Origin: Clostridia bacterium | GTDB lineage: Bacteria; Bacillota; Clostridia; TANB77; CAG-508 | Direction of reading: 5' to 3' | Assembly: GCA_900758165.1 (NCBI GenBank) | Contig: CAAEQN010000103.1 | Coordinates: 1 to 25,986 of the forward strand | Length of the DNA stretch: 25,986 nucleotides | Translations under genes and position numbers: made by a program | Notes under the pieces: model-generated | What the model was told of the DNA's origin: nothing | Seen by the model: the letters and a program-made list of their open reading frames with translations, nothing else | The model's database searches: none | In this document: piece after piece, positions 14,164 to 21,933 of the stretch | Numbering within the stretch: position 1 is the first letter of the stretch | How the letters are laid out: each line of letters starts with the position of its first letter

Positions 14164-15499
14164 GAAAAAACCTAATACAAGGATAAATAAGAATAAAGAC
14201 CTAAAAATAGAGACGCATAATAAAACAACAAAATTAAGTGAAATAAGAAGTAAAGATACTGATGAAAGCGTAAATAAAATAAAAAAGACTAGAACTAATA
14301 AAAAGAAAGCTGTATTTATAGTACTATTAATACTAATAATTTTTTATGCCTTATTTCTAGTAGCAAAGCTTGTAAAAAATCCAACAGATACTTTTGTTGT
14401 TACAAAAGGAAAATTGACACAAGAAGAAACAGTGTTAGGGTATATTGCAAGAGAGGAAACTGTAGTAAAAGGTGCAAATTATAAAAATGGAATGGTAAAA
14501 ATAAAAGATGAAGGTGCAAAAGTTGCAAAAGATGATTCAATATTTAGGTACTATTCTGTAGGTGAAGAAGAATTAAAGAGTAAAATTGCAAAATTAGATG
14601 TGGAAATGCAACAAATTATGCAAAATGAAGAAGGTGCATTTTCTAGTGATATAAAGTTGCTAGAAAATCAAGTGGAAAAGGAATTAAATGCAGTATACGA
14701 AATAAATTCAATCCAGAAAATTCAAGAGCATACAAAAAATATAAATTCATATATTGCAAAAAAAGCAAAAATATCAGGGGAATTAAGCCCATCAGGATCT
14801 TACTTAAAGCAATTATTAGCACAAAGACAAGAATATGAAAATCAACTTATTGCTAATTCAGAGTATATTAAAGCACCTGTAAGTGGTATTGTCTCATATA
14901 GGGTAGATGGGTTAGAAGATGTTCTTAAAGTAGAAGACTTCTCTAAATTTAATAAAGAATTTTTACATAACCTTGACTTAAAAACTGGACAAACAGTTGC
15001 ACTTAGCGAAGAAATGGGGAAAATAATCAATAATTATCAGTGTTATATAATATTTAACTCAAAATCTAATGAAGCAAAAAATTCGAAAGTAGGAGACACA
15101 ATAAAGATAAGATTACAAAATTCTAATGTAATAAATGCTACAATAGAGAACATAATAAATGAAGAGGATAAGACAAAGACAATAACAATAAAAATAACTA
15201 AAAATATAGAAGATTTAATATCTTATAGAAAAATATCATTTGATATAATTTGGTGGAGTGAAGAAGGATATAAAATTCCAACAGAAGCAATAAAAGAAGA
15301 AGATGGAAAATCATATATTATTAGAAATAGAAATGGCTATTATGATAAAATGCTTATAAAGATATTAAAGCAAAACGATGAATATTGCATAGTAGAACAG
15401 TATTTTGCGGAAGAGCTTAAAGAGTTGGGATTCACAAACACACAGATATATAATATGAAAAATATTGCTTTATATGATGAGATTTTACTAAATCCATAA
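14153..15499 (+). CDS. HlyD-like membrane-fusion/adaptor protein
   Basis: 448 residues: a lysine-rich cytoplasmic segment (1-47), one membrane helix (about 48-68, VFIVLLILIIFYALFLVAKL), then an extracellular part. The first half has the barrel-sandwich (lipoyl-like) strand pattern (VLGYIAREETVVKG...GMVKIKDEGAKVAKDD), a coiled coil around 135-215, and the returning strand YIKAPVSGIVSYRVDGLED, as in HlyD/AcrA adaptors. No transporter is encoded beside it. In several clostridia a protein of this kind lies directly before sepF, so a link to the cell envelope or division is possible (inference). The start is GTG 14153 after TTGGAGGG, overlapping miaA. Confidence 0.75.
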   Translation: MKNKKKPNTRINKNKDLKIETHNKTTKLSEIRSKDTDESVNKIKKTRTNKKKAVFIVLLILIIFYALFLVAKLVKNPTDTFVVTKGKLTQEETVLGYIAREETVVKGANYKNGMVKIKDEGAKVAKDDSIFRYYSVGEEELKSKIAKLDVEMQQIMQNEEGAFSSDIKLLENQVEKELNAVYEINSIQKIQEHTKNINSYIAKKAKISGELSPSGSYLKQLLAQRQEYENQLIANSEYIKAPVSGIVSYRVDGLEDVLKVEDFSKFNKEFLHNLDLKTGQTVALSEEMGKIINNYQCYIIFNSKSNEAKNSKVGDTIKIRLQNSNVINATIENIINEEDKTKTITIKITKNIEDLISYRKISFDIIWWSEEGYKIPTEAIKEEDGKSYIIRNRNGYYDKMLIKILKQNDEYCIVEQYFAEELKELGFTNTQIYNMKNIALYDEILLNP

Positions 15500-15562
15500 T
15501 ACAACAATTATTACAACAATATTACAATTTGTTTAAATTAAGGTTACAAAGTAGAAAAACTA

Positions 15563-15591
15563 TTGACAATATATAAAAAAAGTTAGATACT
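15563..15591 (+). promoter_or_regulatory. Sigma-A promoter of sepF-divIVA
   Basis: Consensus TTGACA at 15563-15568, 17-nt spacer, GATACT at 15586-15591. The 138-nt gap before sepF also has a repeated TACAACAAT motif at about 15500-15525 of unknown meaning. Confidence 0.6.
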
Positions 15592-15637
15592 ATAGCTAGA
15601 TTAATAATACAAAGGACGATAAATTAGGAGGTTTATA

Positions 15638-16111
15638 ATGTCAGGAACTATAATGAATAAAATATGGGGCGCATTCGGAATGGATACGGATGAAGATGAT
15701 GAGGTAGAATACAATAATAATGTAGAAGAAATAGAAGATGATGAAGTAAATAAAGAAAATAAAATTTGGGGTAAACGCAATAGTAAAGTTGTAAATATGC
15801 CACAAGTTCAACAAGTTAGAATGGTTATATCTCAACCAACAACTTTTGATCAAGCAGAGGATATATGTGATTTGTTAAAAGAAAAACAATCTGTAATAGT
15901 AAACTTGGAATATGTAAATAAAGATGTTGCAAGAAGAATTATAGATGTTGTTAGTGGTGCTGTTCATGCTTTAGATGGACATATCCAAAAAGTTTCAAAT
16001 TCAATATTCCTAATTGCACCATATAATTATGAAATAACTAACGAGATGGCTAGAGAAGAGATAAAAAATAAATTATCTGTTTCATGGTTAAAAAATACTG
16101 GAAATAACTAA
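15638..16111 (+). CDS. sepF: Cell division protein SepF
   Basis: SepF forms rings that bundle FtsZ and tethers them to the membrane through its N-terminal amphipathic helix. The 157-residue protein shows that helix (about 1-13, IMNKIWGAFGM), an acidic, disordered linker (DEDDEVEYNNNVEEIEDDE), and the C-terminal core (about 60-150) with QPTTFDQAEDICDLLKEKQS, VIVNLEYVNKDVARRIIDVV and GHIQKVSNSIFLIAPYN. Start ATG 15638 follows TTAGGAGG. divIVA follows after 22 nt. The ylmD, ylmE, ylmG and ylmH genes that flank sepF in Bacillus are absent. Confidence 0.95.
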   Translation: MSGTIMNKIWGAFGMDTDEDDEVEYNNNVEEIEDDEVNKENKIWGKRNSKVVNMPQVQQVRMVISQPTTFDQAEDICDLLKEKQSVIVNLEYVNKDVARRIIDVVSGAVHALDGHIQKVSNSIFLIAPYNYEITNEMAREEIKNKLSVSWLKNTGNN

Positions 16112-16133
16112 TTTTTAATTAGGAGGAAATAAA

Positions 16134-16583
16134 ATGATTACACCTTTAGATATAGAAAACAAAAAATTTTCAAAACAAATGATGAATGGTTATAGCGTAG
16201 AAGAAGTTGATGATTTTTTAGATGAATTAACAGCTTGCTATGAAAAATTATATAAAGAAAAAAATGAAAATGAAGATAAAATAGCAGAATTAGAAGGAAG
16301 TCTAGAACATTATAAATCAATAGAAGGCACATTAAATAATACATTAATAATGGCACAATCTACAGCAGAAGATATAAAAAATGTAGCAAAACAACAAGCA
16401 GACCAAATAATAAAAAATGCAGAAACTGATGCAAGACAATCATTAGCATCATTAGAACAAGAAATTACTTTAAAAAGAAAAGATTTAGAAGATATGCAAA
16501 AACAATTCGACATATATAAAGCAAAAATGGAATCTTTATTAATATCTCAATTAGAGCTAATAAAAGACATAAATAAAGAATAA
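16134..16583 (+). CDS. divIVA: DivIVA-domain septum/pole protein
   Basis: A 149-residue coiled-coil protein. The N-terminal DivIVA domain, MITPLDIENKKFSKQMMNGY followed by SVEEVDDFLDELTACYEKLY, binds curved membrane at the septum and poles; coiled coils extend from about 30 to 145. DivIVA recruits division-site selection and, in sporulating species, chromosome-anchoring partners. GyS-VeEVDdFLD is the family's most conserved segment. RBS TTAGGAGG precedes ATG 16134. Operon with sepF, then an intrinsic terminator. Confidence 0.93.
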   Translation: MITPLDIENKKFSKQMMNGYSVEEVDDFLDELTACYEKLYKEKNENEDKIAELEGSLEHYKSIEGTLNNTLIMAQSTAEDIKNVAKQQADQIIKNAETDARQSLASLEQEITLKRKDLEDMQKQFDIYKAKMESLLISQLELIKDINKE

Positions 16584-16648
16584 ATTAGATATTGCAAAAG
16601 CTAAAATATAAAAAACGAAAGTAAAAAATAATATGAACAAAAGAAAAG

Positions 16649-16675
16649 AAGATTTGGCCTACGCCAAATCTTTTT
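16649..16675 (+). terminator. Terminator of sepF-divIVA
   Basis: AAGATTTGGC (16649-16658), loop CTAC, GCCAAATCTT, then T. Between here and 16785 is AT-rich sequence with no feature I can name. Confidence 0.9.
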
Positions 16676-16785
16676 GGCGTATAAATTTAAGAATATATAA
16701 ATTCTATTAAAACGTAAAAAATAATTACAAAATATAAAAAATATTACAGCACTATTAAATGTATGTTACAATTGCATTATAGGAC

Positions 16786-16813
16786 TTGACATATAAAAAA
16801 AAACATATAAAAT
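16786..16813 (+). promoter_or_regulatory. Sigma-A promoter of rsmD
   Basis: Consensus TTGACA at 16786-16791 with TAAAAT at 16808-16813 (16-nt spacer). A TATAAT at 16813-16818 is too far away. Confidence 0.55.
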
Positions 16814-16872
16814 ATAATTGTAAGAAGTTACTAATTAATATCTGCTAGTATATGCAATTTTGGAGGAAACAG

Positions 16873-17424
16873 ATGAGAGTAATAAGTGGAAGTGCAAGGG
16901 GAACAGTATTACATTCAATAGAAGATGTAAAAACAAGACCAACATTAGATAGAGTTAAGGAGTCACTTTTTAACATAATACAAAACGACATAAGAGATGC
17001 TGTTATACTAGATTTATTTTCAGGAAGTGGAGCAATTGCAATAGAATTTTTAAGCAGGGGTGCTAAAGAAGCATATATATGTGACAATTCTTCAAAAGCA
17101 ACAGAGATGATAAATAAAAATCTAGAAAAAACAAGGTTAAGCCAAAAGGCAATAGTTTATAAAAAAGATTATATAGATTGCCTTAATGAAGTTAAAAATG
17201 TAAAATTTGATATAATATTCCTAGATCCACCATACAAAGAAAATTTAGCAATAAAAGCAGTTGAAAAAATAAATAACATGCAATTATTAAAAAATGAAGG
17301 AATAATTATAATAGAAACAGATGAACCAGAAAGAGATATAAAACAAATAAATGATATTAATATAAATTACAAAATGTATGATTTAAGAAAATATGGAAGA
17401 GCATCCTTAATATTTCTTAAATGA
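16873..17424 (+). CDS. rsmD: 16S rRNA (guanine-966-N2) methyltransferase RsmD
   Basis: RsmD methylates G966 in the 16S rRNA P-site loop during 30S assembly. The 183-residue protein starts MRVISGSARG, with KTRPTLDRVKESLFNII next, the SAM-binding LDLFSGSGAIAIEFLSRGA, and the catalytic IIFLDPPY. ATG 16873 is chosen because TGGAGGA lies just before it; the in-frame ATG 16852 is upstream of that site. The next gene starts within a few bases. In many Firmicutes rsmD is followed by coaD, which is not present here. Confidence 0.95.
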   Translation: MRVISGSARGTVLHSIEDVKTRPTLDRVKESLFNIIQNDIRDAVILDLFSGSGAIAIEFLSRGAKEAYICDNSSKATEMINKNLEKTRLSQKAIVYKKDYIDCLNEVKNVKFDIIFLDPPYKENLAIKAVEKINNMQLLKNEGIIIIETDEPERDIKQINDININYKMYDLRKYGRASLIFLK

Positions 17425-17435
17425 AGGGAGAAAAA

Positions 17436-17873
17436 ATGGAAATATTCACATTGTTAGAGACAATAGAAGATATGTTAGAAAATAGTAAAGAGATACCCTT
17501 TACTCATAAAGCTGTTTTAGATAAAGAAGAGCTATTAGAAATAATTAAAGAAATAAGATTAAAATTGCCAGAAGAATTAAAGCAAGCTAAAGTTATTAAA
17601 GAGGAGCATGACAGAATAATTAGTAAAGCAAACGAGGAAGCTGCAGATATAGTTAAAGAGGCAGAAAATAGAATAATATCTATGATAGATGAACACGAAA
17701 TTACTAAAAAAGCATACGAACAAAAAAATAAAATCATAGAAAATGCTAATGATATGGCAAGAGAAATATCGAATGGAACAAAAGCTTATGCTGATAATAT
17801 TTTAGCAGGAGTTCAAGTAACATTAGAGGATGCTTTAAAAGTAATAGAAAACAATAGAAAAGAAGTAAAATAA
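17436..17873 (+). CDS. Coiled-coil protein, ATP-synthase-H/DivIVA-like
   Basis: A 145-residue, highly charged, mostly helical protein. It starts MEIFTLLETIEDMLENSKEI, with heptad-like alanine- and glutamate-rich stretches (IISKANEEAADIVKEAENRI, about 60-85). This pattern is common to V-type ATPase subunit H-like and DivIVA-like proteins; in clostridia such proteins often follow rsmD and are annotated simply as ATPase. The role is unknown, perhaps membrane-associated scaffolding. ATG 17436 follows AAGGGAG; an in-frame ATG at 17421 would overlap the rsmD stop. No terminator is evident after it. Confidence 0.75.
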   Translation: MEIFTLLETIEDMLENSKEIPFTHKAVLDKEELLEIIKEIRLKLPEELKQAKVIKEEHDRIISKANEEAADIVKEAENRIISMIDEHEITKKAYEQKNKIIENANDMAREISNGTKAYADNILAGVQVTLEDALKVIENNRKEVK

Positions 17874-18022
17874 ATATTTTTAAGTAAAGAGTGGATAAAT
17901 AAAAATATTCATTCTTGTTTATATGCAAAATATAGTTAATCAAAACTAAAAAATAGTAGTTAAAACAATTTATATTTTTAAATTAGAAGGTTGAACTTCT
18001 AAACAAAAAAGTTTTAAAGTCC

Positions 18023-18051
18023 TTGACTTTTTAATTAAAAAATAATATAAA
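18023..18051 (+). promoter_or_regulatory. Sigma-A promoter of rubrerythrin
   Basis: TTGACT at 18023-18028, 17-nt spacer, TATAAA at 18046-18051. A small stem TTAGAAG/CTTCTAA (17983-18002) lies just upstream and may be an operator or the end of the preceding transcript. Confidence 0.75.
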
Positions 18052-18103
18052 ATATATAACAGGTTAAGCTTGTTAGAACATAATAATCAGGAGGTAAATA
18101 AAC

Positions 18104-18637
18104 ATGGAATTAAAAGGTTCAAAAACAGAAAAAAACTTAATGGAAGCATTTGCAGGGGAATCACAAGCTAGAAATAAATACACATATTTTGCAAGTGTAG
18201 CTAAAAAAGAAGGATATGAGCAAATAGCAGAATTGTTTTTAGAAACAGCAGAAAACGAAAAAGAACATGCTAAAATACATTTTAAATATTTAAATGGAAT
18301 AGGAGATACAAAAGCAAATTTAGCATCTGCAGCAGCTGGAGAAAATTTTGAATGGACAGATATGTATGACAGAATGGCTAAAGAAGCTGATGAAGAAGGT
18401 TTTACAGAAATAGCAGCAAAATTTAGAGGAATAGCTGCAATAGAAAAGGAACATGAAGCAAGATATAGAAAATTATTAGAAAATTTAGAAAATGGAGAGG
18501 TCTTCAAAAAAGGAAGCATTACTATTTGGAAGTGCAGAAACTGTGGACACATAGTAGTAGGAACAGAAGCTCCAAAGGTTTGTCCAGTATGTAATCATCC
18601 ACAATCATTCTTTGAGGTTAAAGCAGAGAACTACTAA
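18104..18637 (+). CDS. rbr: Rubrerythrin
   Basis: A cytoplasmic non-haem di-iron peroxidase protecting anaerobes from hydrogen peroxide. The 177-residue protein has the four-helix ferritin-like domain with iron ligands in FAGESQARNKY, AENEKEHAKIHF and IEKEHEARY, then a C-terminal rubredoxin domain with CRNCGH and CPVCNHP binding one iron. Domain order and length are those of classical rubrerythrin. RBS CAGGAGGT precedes ATG 18104. It has its own strong promoter. Presence of this gene supports an anaerobic host. Confidence 0.97.
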   Translation: MELKGSKTEKNLMEAFAGESQARNKYTYFASVAKKEGYEQIAELFLETAENEKEHAKIHFKYLNGIGDTKANLASAAAGENFEWTDMYDRMAKEADEEGFTEIAAKFRGIAAIEKEHEARYRKLLENLENGEVFKKGSITIWKCRNCGHIVVGTEAPKVCPVCNHPQSFFEVKAENY

Positions 18638-18698
18638 AAGAAATAATGTTATAAGTTTATAGGAGTCTTATTAAAAACCTAAATAATACCAAGGAGAA

Positions 18699-18715
18699 TA
18701 TGATTTTATATCATA
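18699..18715 (+). promoter_or_regulatory. Hairpin enclosing the first ATG of the dUTPase gene
   Basis: TATGAT (18699-18704), loop TTTAT, ATCATA (18710-18715), two bases after AAGGAG (18691-18696). As at the HIT gene, the first ATG is inside the stem and the family-typical ATG (18727) lies 11 nt beyond the stem without a Shine-Dalgarno of its own. Confidence 0.5.
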
Positions 18716-19188
18716 TAAACATAAAAATGGTAAAAATAAGAGGATTTGAAATAGCAAAAGGATTTGAAGGTAAAGAAATTAATTTACCTGAAAGAAAAAC
18801 AAAATATTCAGCAGGATATGATGTTGAAGCAGCAGAAGACTGCATTGTTCCAGCATTTAAACCAGGAATAGCTCCAACACTTGTAAAAACTGGAATAAAA
18901 GCATATATGCAAGATGACGAAATGTTATGCTTATATAATAGAAGCTCTAATCCAAAGAAAAAAGGGTTAATACTAGCAAATAGTGTAGGAATAGTGGATA
19001 AAGACTATTATGGGAACCCAGATAACGATGGACACATAATGTTTGCTTTTTATAATATAAAAGACACTGATACAGAAATAAAAAAAGGTGATTGTATAGG
19101 ACAAGCAATATTTGAAAAATATTTAATAACAGATTCAGACAATGCAGAAGGTCAAAGATTAGGAGGGTTTGGATCAACAAATAAATAA
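18700..19188 (+). CDS. dut: dUTP diphosphatase
   Basis: Hydrolyses dUTP to dUMP, keeping uracil out of DNA and supplying dTMP synthesis. The trimeric dUTPase motifs are visible: KYSAGYDVEAAED (motif 1), NRSSNPKKKGLILANSVG (motif 2), IVDKDYYGNPDNDGHI (motif 3), GDCIGQAIF (motif 4) and RLGGFGSTNK (motif 5). 162 residues from ATG 18700, 153 from ATG 18727 (MVKIRGFEIAKG). The first has the Shine-Dalgarno, the second is the more typical protein start; a hairpin covers the first ATG. It lies 62 nt after rubrerythrin. Confidence 0.94.
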   Translation: MILYHINIKMVKIRGFEIAKGFEGKEINLPERKTKYSAGYDVEAAEDCIVPAFKPGIAPTLVKTGIKAYMQDDEMLCLYNRSSNPKKKGLILANSVGIVDKDYYGNPDNDGHIMFAFYNIKDTDTEIKKGDCIGQAIFEKYLITDSDNAEGQRLGGFGSTNK

Positions 19189-19274
19189 AGCATAATACAT
19201 AAATAAGAAACATAAAAAACTTTTTTTAATAAAGAGCTTCAAATACTTGAAATTAAAGGAAAACAATTGATAAC

Positions 19275-19309
19275 AAAAATGGTAAAAATTTTGACTTTTA
19301 CCATTTTTT
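19275..19309 (+). terminator. Terminator after dut, overlapping the carD promoter
   Basis: AAAAATGGTAAAA (19275-19287) and TTTTACCATTTTT (19296-19308) pair perfectly over 13 bases, with loop ATTTTGAC and a final T run. The -35 hexamer of the next promoter (19291-19296) lies in the loop. Confidence 0.8.
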
Positions 19310-19319
19310 GTGTTATAAT
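19291..19319 (+). promoter_or_regulatory. Strong sigma-A promoter of carD
   Basis: TTGACT at 19291-19296, 17-nt spacer, perfect TATAAT at 19314-19319 with a TGT extension. The best promoter on the plus strand of this window. Confidence 0.85.
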
Positions 19320-19385
19320 ATAAATGTAGTTTAAAAAGATAAAACCTTTATTAACTCTACTTTATATATGGAAGGAGATAATCGC

Positions 19386-19973
19386 ATGTTTAATATTGGA
19401 GACAAAATAGTATACCCAATGCATGGCGCAGGAACGATTGATGCAATAGAACAAAAAGATATTCTAGGAGAAAAGCAGGACTATTATATAATAAAAATGC
19501 CCGGAGAAGTAAAGGTTATGGTTCCAATTTCAAAAGCAGAAGATGTAGGAGTTAGAAACATAATAAATAAGGAAGAGGCTGGAAAAGTTTTAGAAATATT
19601 AGAAGCTAACGAAACAGAAATGTCTAATAATTGGAATAAAAGATATAAAGATAACATGGATAAAATGAAAAGTGGAAGTATATATGAAGTTGCTGATGTC
19701 GTAAGAAATTTAAGTTATAAGCAAAAAGAAAAAGGTTTATCTACTGGAGAAAAAAAGATGCTAAACAATGCAAAACAAATATTAATTAGTGAATTAGTAT
19801 TAGCAGAGCATGCATCAGAAAATGAAGTTGTAGATTTAGTAGAAAATAAAATAAATTTATCATTTGAAGAACACAGAACTTTAGGAGAGACACCTAACAC
19901 AAACAATATAGTAAGTAAATTTATACCTTTTAACAATACAACAAACACAACAGATTCAACACAAAACTTATAA
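19386..19973 (+). CDS. carD: CarD/CdnL-type RNA-polymerase-binding regulator
   Basis: A 195-residue protein. The N-terminal Tudor-like RNAP-interaction domain (MFNIGDKIVYPMHGAGTIDA through IKMPGEVKVMVPIS, 1-60) binds the polymerase beta subunit; the helical C-terminal domain (about 65-165) contacts DNA at the upstream edge of the bubble and stabilises open complexes. The tail (TPNTNNIVSKFIPFNNTTNT) is low-complexity and unusual in composition. ATG 19386 follows AAGGAG; an in-frame ATG at 19368 lies before that site and is rejected. Single gene between two terminators. Confidence 0.93.
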   Translation: MFNIGDKIVYPMHGAGTIDAIEQKDILGEKQDYYIIKMPGEVKVMVPISKAEDVGVRNIINKEEAGKVLEILEANETEMSNNWNKRYKDNMDKMKSGSIYEVADVVRNLSYKQKEKGLSTGEKKMLNNAKQILISELVLAEHASENEVVDLVENKINLSFEEHRTLGETPNTNNIVSKFIPFNNTTNTTDSTQNL

Positions 19974-19991
19974 AATAACAATATTACATAT

Positions 19992-20044
19992 AGACTGTAG
20001 CATAGAAACTTCAGGAAGATTTTCTATGTACGGTCTGTTTTTTA
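19992..20044 (+). terminator. Terminator after carD
   Basis: AGACTGTAGCATAGAAA pairs, with one bulge and one G-U, with TTTTCTATGTACGGTCT (20020-20036), then GTTTTTTATT. Confidence 0.8.
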
Positions 20045-20068
20045 TTGCGTTCCAACTTACAAAACAAA

Positions 20069-20097
20069 GAAGGAATACATAATTTTCTGTCGAATAT
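20069..20097 (+). promoter_or_regulatory. Sigma-H-type promoter of dnaG-rpoD
   Basis: GAAGGAATA (20069-20077), 11 nt, GTCGAATAT (20089-20097). Every position fits the Bacillus sigma-H consensus RnAGGAwWW-N11/12-RnnGAATww. In Bacillus subtilis the dnaG-sigA operon also has a sigma-H promoter active at entry into sporulation. No good sigma-A promoter is visible in the 79 nt before dnaG. Confidence 0.75.
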
Positions 20098-20123
20098 ATA
20101 TTAATAAAGAAAGGTAATTGGTA

Positions 20124-21917
20124 ATGGTGAGATATAGTGACGAATTATTAGACGAAATAAGAAGTAAAAATGACATAATAGACATAGTGTCACAATATGT
20201 AGTATTAAAAAGAACTGGCAGAAATTACATGGGGTTATGCCCATTTCATAAAGAAAAATCAGGTTCATTTTGTGTATCACCAGATAAACAAATATTCCAT
20301 TGCTTCGGATGTGGAGTAGGTGGAAATGTTTTTCATTTCATAAGCAAAATAGAAAATTTAAATTTTAAAGAATCTGTCGAGTTTTTAGCACATAGATCAG
20401 GAATAGAATTACCAACATCAGATGATTACCAAGAAGACAAATTAGCAAAATTAAAGGCAAAAGTATATGAAGTAAATAAATGTGCTGCTGAATTTTATCA
20501 TCAAAACTTATACAAACCAACAGCAAAACTAGCGCAAGAATACGTAAAGAAAAGACATTTGGATAATAGAACATTAAAAGCATTTAAAATAGGATATTCT
20601 GGAAGGTTTAATGAACTATATACAGAATTAAAATCAAAAGGATTTTCTGAAGAAGAAATATTGGCTTCATGCCTTGTAAATAAAAATAAAGATGGAAAAT
20701 TTATTGATAGATTTAGAAATAGATTAATGTTTCCTATAGTCGATACAAGGGAAAGAGTAATAGCTTTTGGAGGTAGAGTATTAGATGACAGTAAACCAAA
20801 ATACATAAATTCTCCAGAAGATATTGTATACAGTAAAGGTAGAAATTTATTTGCATTTAATTTGGCAAGAAAAAGTGATAGTAAAACAATAATAATGGTA
20901 GAAGGCTATATGGATGCAGTATCACTTCATCAAAGAGGAATAAATAATGCGGTTGCATCACTTGGAACAGCATTAACAGAAGCACAGGGAAGGCTACTTA
21001 GAAGAAGTTGCGAAAAAGTAATAATTGGATATGATGCAGATGGGGCTGGACAGGCAGCAACTTTAAGAGGACTAGAAATATTACAAAATTTAGGATGTGA
21101 CATAAGAATATTACAAATAGAAGGAGCAAAAGATCCAGATGAGTTTGTAGTAAAATATGGCCCAGATAAATTTCAAAGGTATGTTAATAACGCAATATCA
21201 TTAGTAGAATTTAAAGTAAAGATGCTAAAAAAAGATTTAAATTTAGATAATGTAAATGATAAAATTAAATTCTTAAATGAAGTTGCTAAAATAGTTGCAA
21301 AAGTAGATAATAATATGGAAAGAGAAGTTTATATAGATAAAATTTCTTTTGAATATAATATCTCAAAAGAAGCTATATATGCAGAAATAAATAAAATTCT
21401 ATATAGCAACAATAAATCAGAACAAAGGTTGAATAAAAATGTCACACCAATTAAAGCAAAGAGTAATACCAACGAAAATCAAAACATTGATGAAAAAACA
21501 AAGAAAATAGAAAAATTAATAATTTATTTATTAATAAACTATCCAGATAAAAGTTATGAAAAACTAAAAAATATTATAACAAATAACTTAATAAAAATAG
21601 AAATGGATAAAGAAATACTCAATAAATTGAATGAAGAGTATGAAAAAGGTAATATTAATACTGAAAATATTTTAGATTTTTTTGAAGATGAAAATACTAT
21701 AAATTATTTATCTGGAATAATGTCATCAGATTTTGAAATAAACGATATAGATAAATGTATAGAAGATATAATTATTATATATAGAAAAGAATTATTAATA
21801 CAAAAAAGAAATGATATTCTAAATAAAATTGAAAAAGCAGATTTAACCAAAGAAGAAATAGCTAGTTTAGAGGCAGAATTAAATAATATAATAATCAAAT
21901 TAGCTAAAATGAAATAG
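20124..21917 (+). CDS. dnaG: DNA primase DnaG
   Basis: Makes RNA primers at the replication fork together with the helicase. The 597-residue protein has the CHC2 zinc-binding domain (ligands Cys39, His42, Cys60, Cys63 in CPFHKEK and HCFGCG), the RNA-polymerase core with the TOPRIM elements IIMVEGYMDAVSLHQRGI and IIGYDADGAGQAATLRGLE, and a C-terminal helicase-binding region (about 450-597) that is lysine/asparagine-rich. ATG 20124 lies nine bases after AAAGG; the TTG at 20118 is a less likely start. First gene of the dnaG-rpoD macromolecular-synthesis operon; rpsU is not present in front of it. Confidence 0.97.
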   Translation: MVRYSDELLDEIRSKNDIIDIVSQYVVLKRTGRNYMGLCPFHKEKSGSFCVSPDKQIFHCFGCGVGGNVFHFISKIENLNFKESVEFLAHRSGIELPTSDDYQEDKLAKLKAKVYEVNKCAAEFYHQNLYKPTAKLAQEYVKKRHLDNRTLKAFKIGYSGRFNELYTELKSKGFSEEEILASCLVNKNKDGKFIDRFRNRLMFPIVDTRERVIAFGGRVLDDSKPKYINSPEDIVYSKGRNLFAFNLARKSDSKTIIMVEGYMDAVSLHQRGINNAVASLGTALTEAQGRLLRRSCEKVIIGYDADGAGQAATLRGLEILQNLGCDIRILQIEGAKDPDEFVVKYGPDKFQRYVNNAISLVEFKVKMLKKDLNLDNVNDKIKFLNEVAKIVAKVDNNMEREVYIDKISFEYNISKEAIYAEINKILYSNNKSEQRLNKNVTPIKAKSNTNENQNIDEKTKKIEKLIIYLLINYPDKSYEKLKNIITNNLIKIEMDKEILNKLNEEYEKGNINTENILDFFEDENTINYLSGIMSSDFEINDIDKCIEDIIIIYRKELLIQKRNDILNKIEKADLTKEEIASLEAELNNIIIKLAKMK

Positions 21918-21933
21918 GGAGGTTTATGTTTTA

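Noticed and set aside
15500..15530. Short TACAACAAT near-tandem repeat before sepF
   Set aside because: Only two imperfect units in AT-rich sequence; insufficient for a regulatory site call.
18073..18552. 159-codon minus-strand frame opposite rubrerythrin
   Set aside because: A shadow of the rubrerythrin gene; no ribosome-binding site and no recognisable protein.
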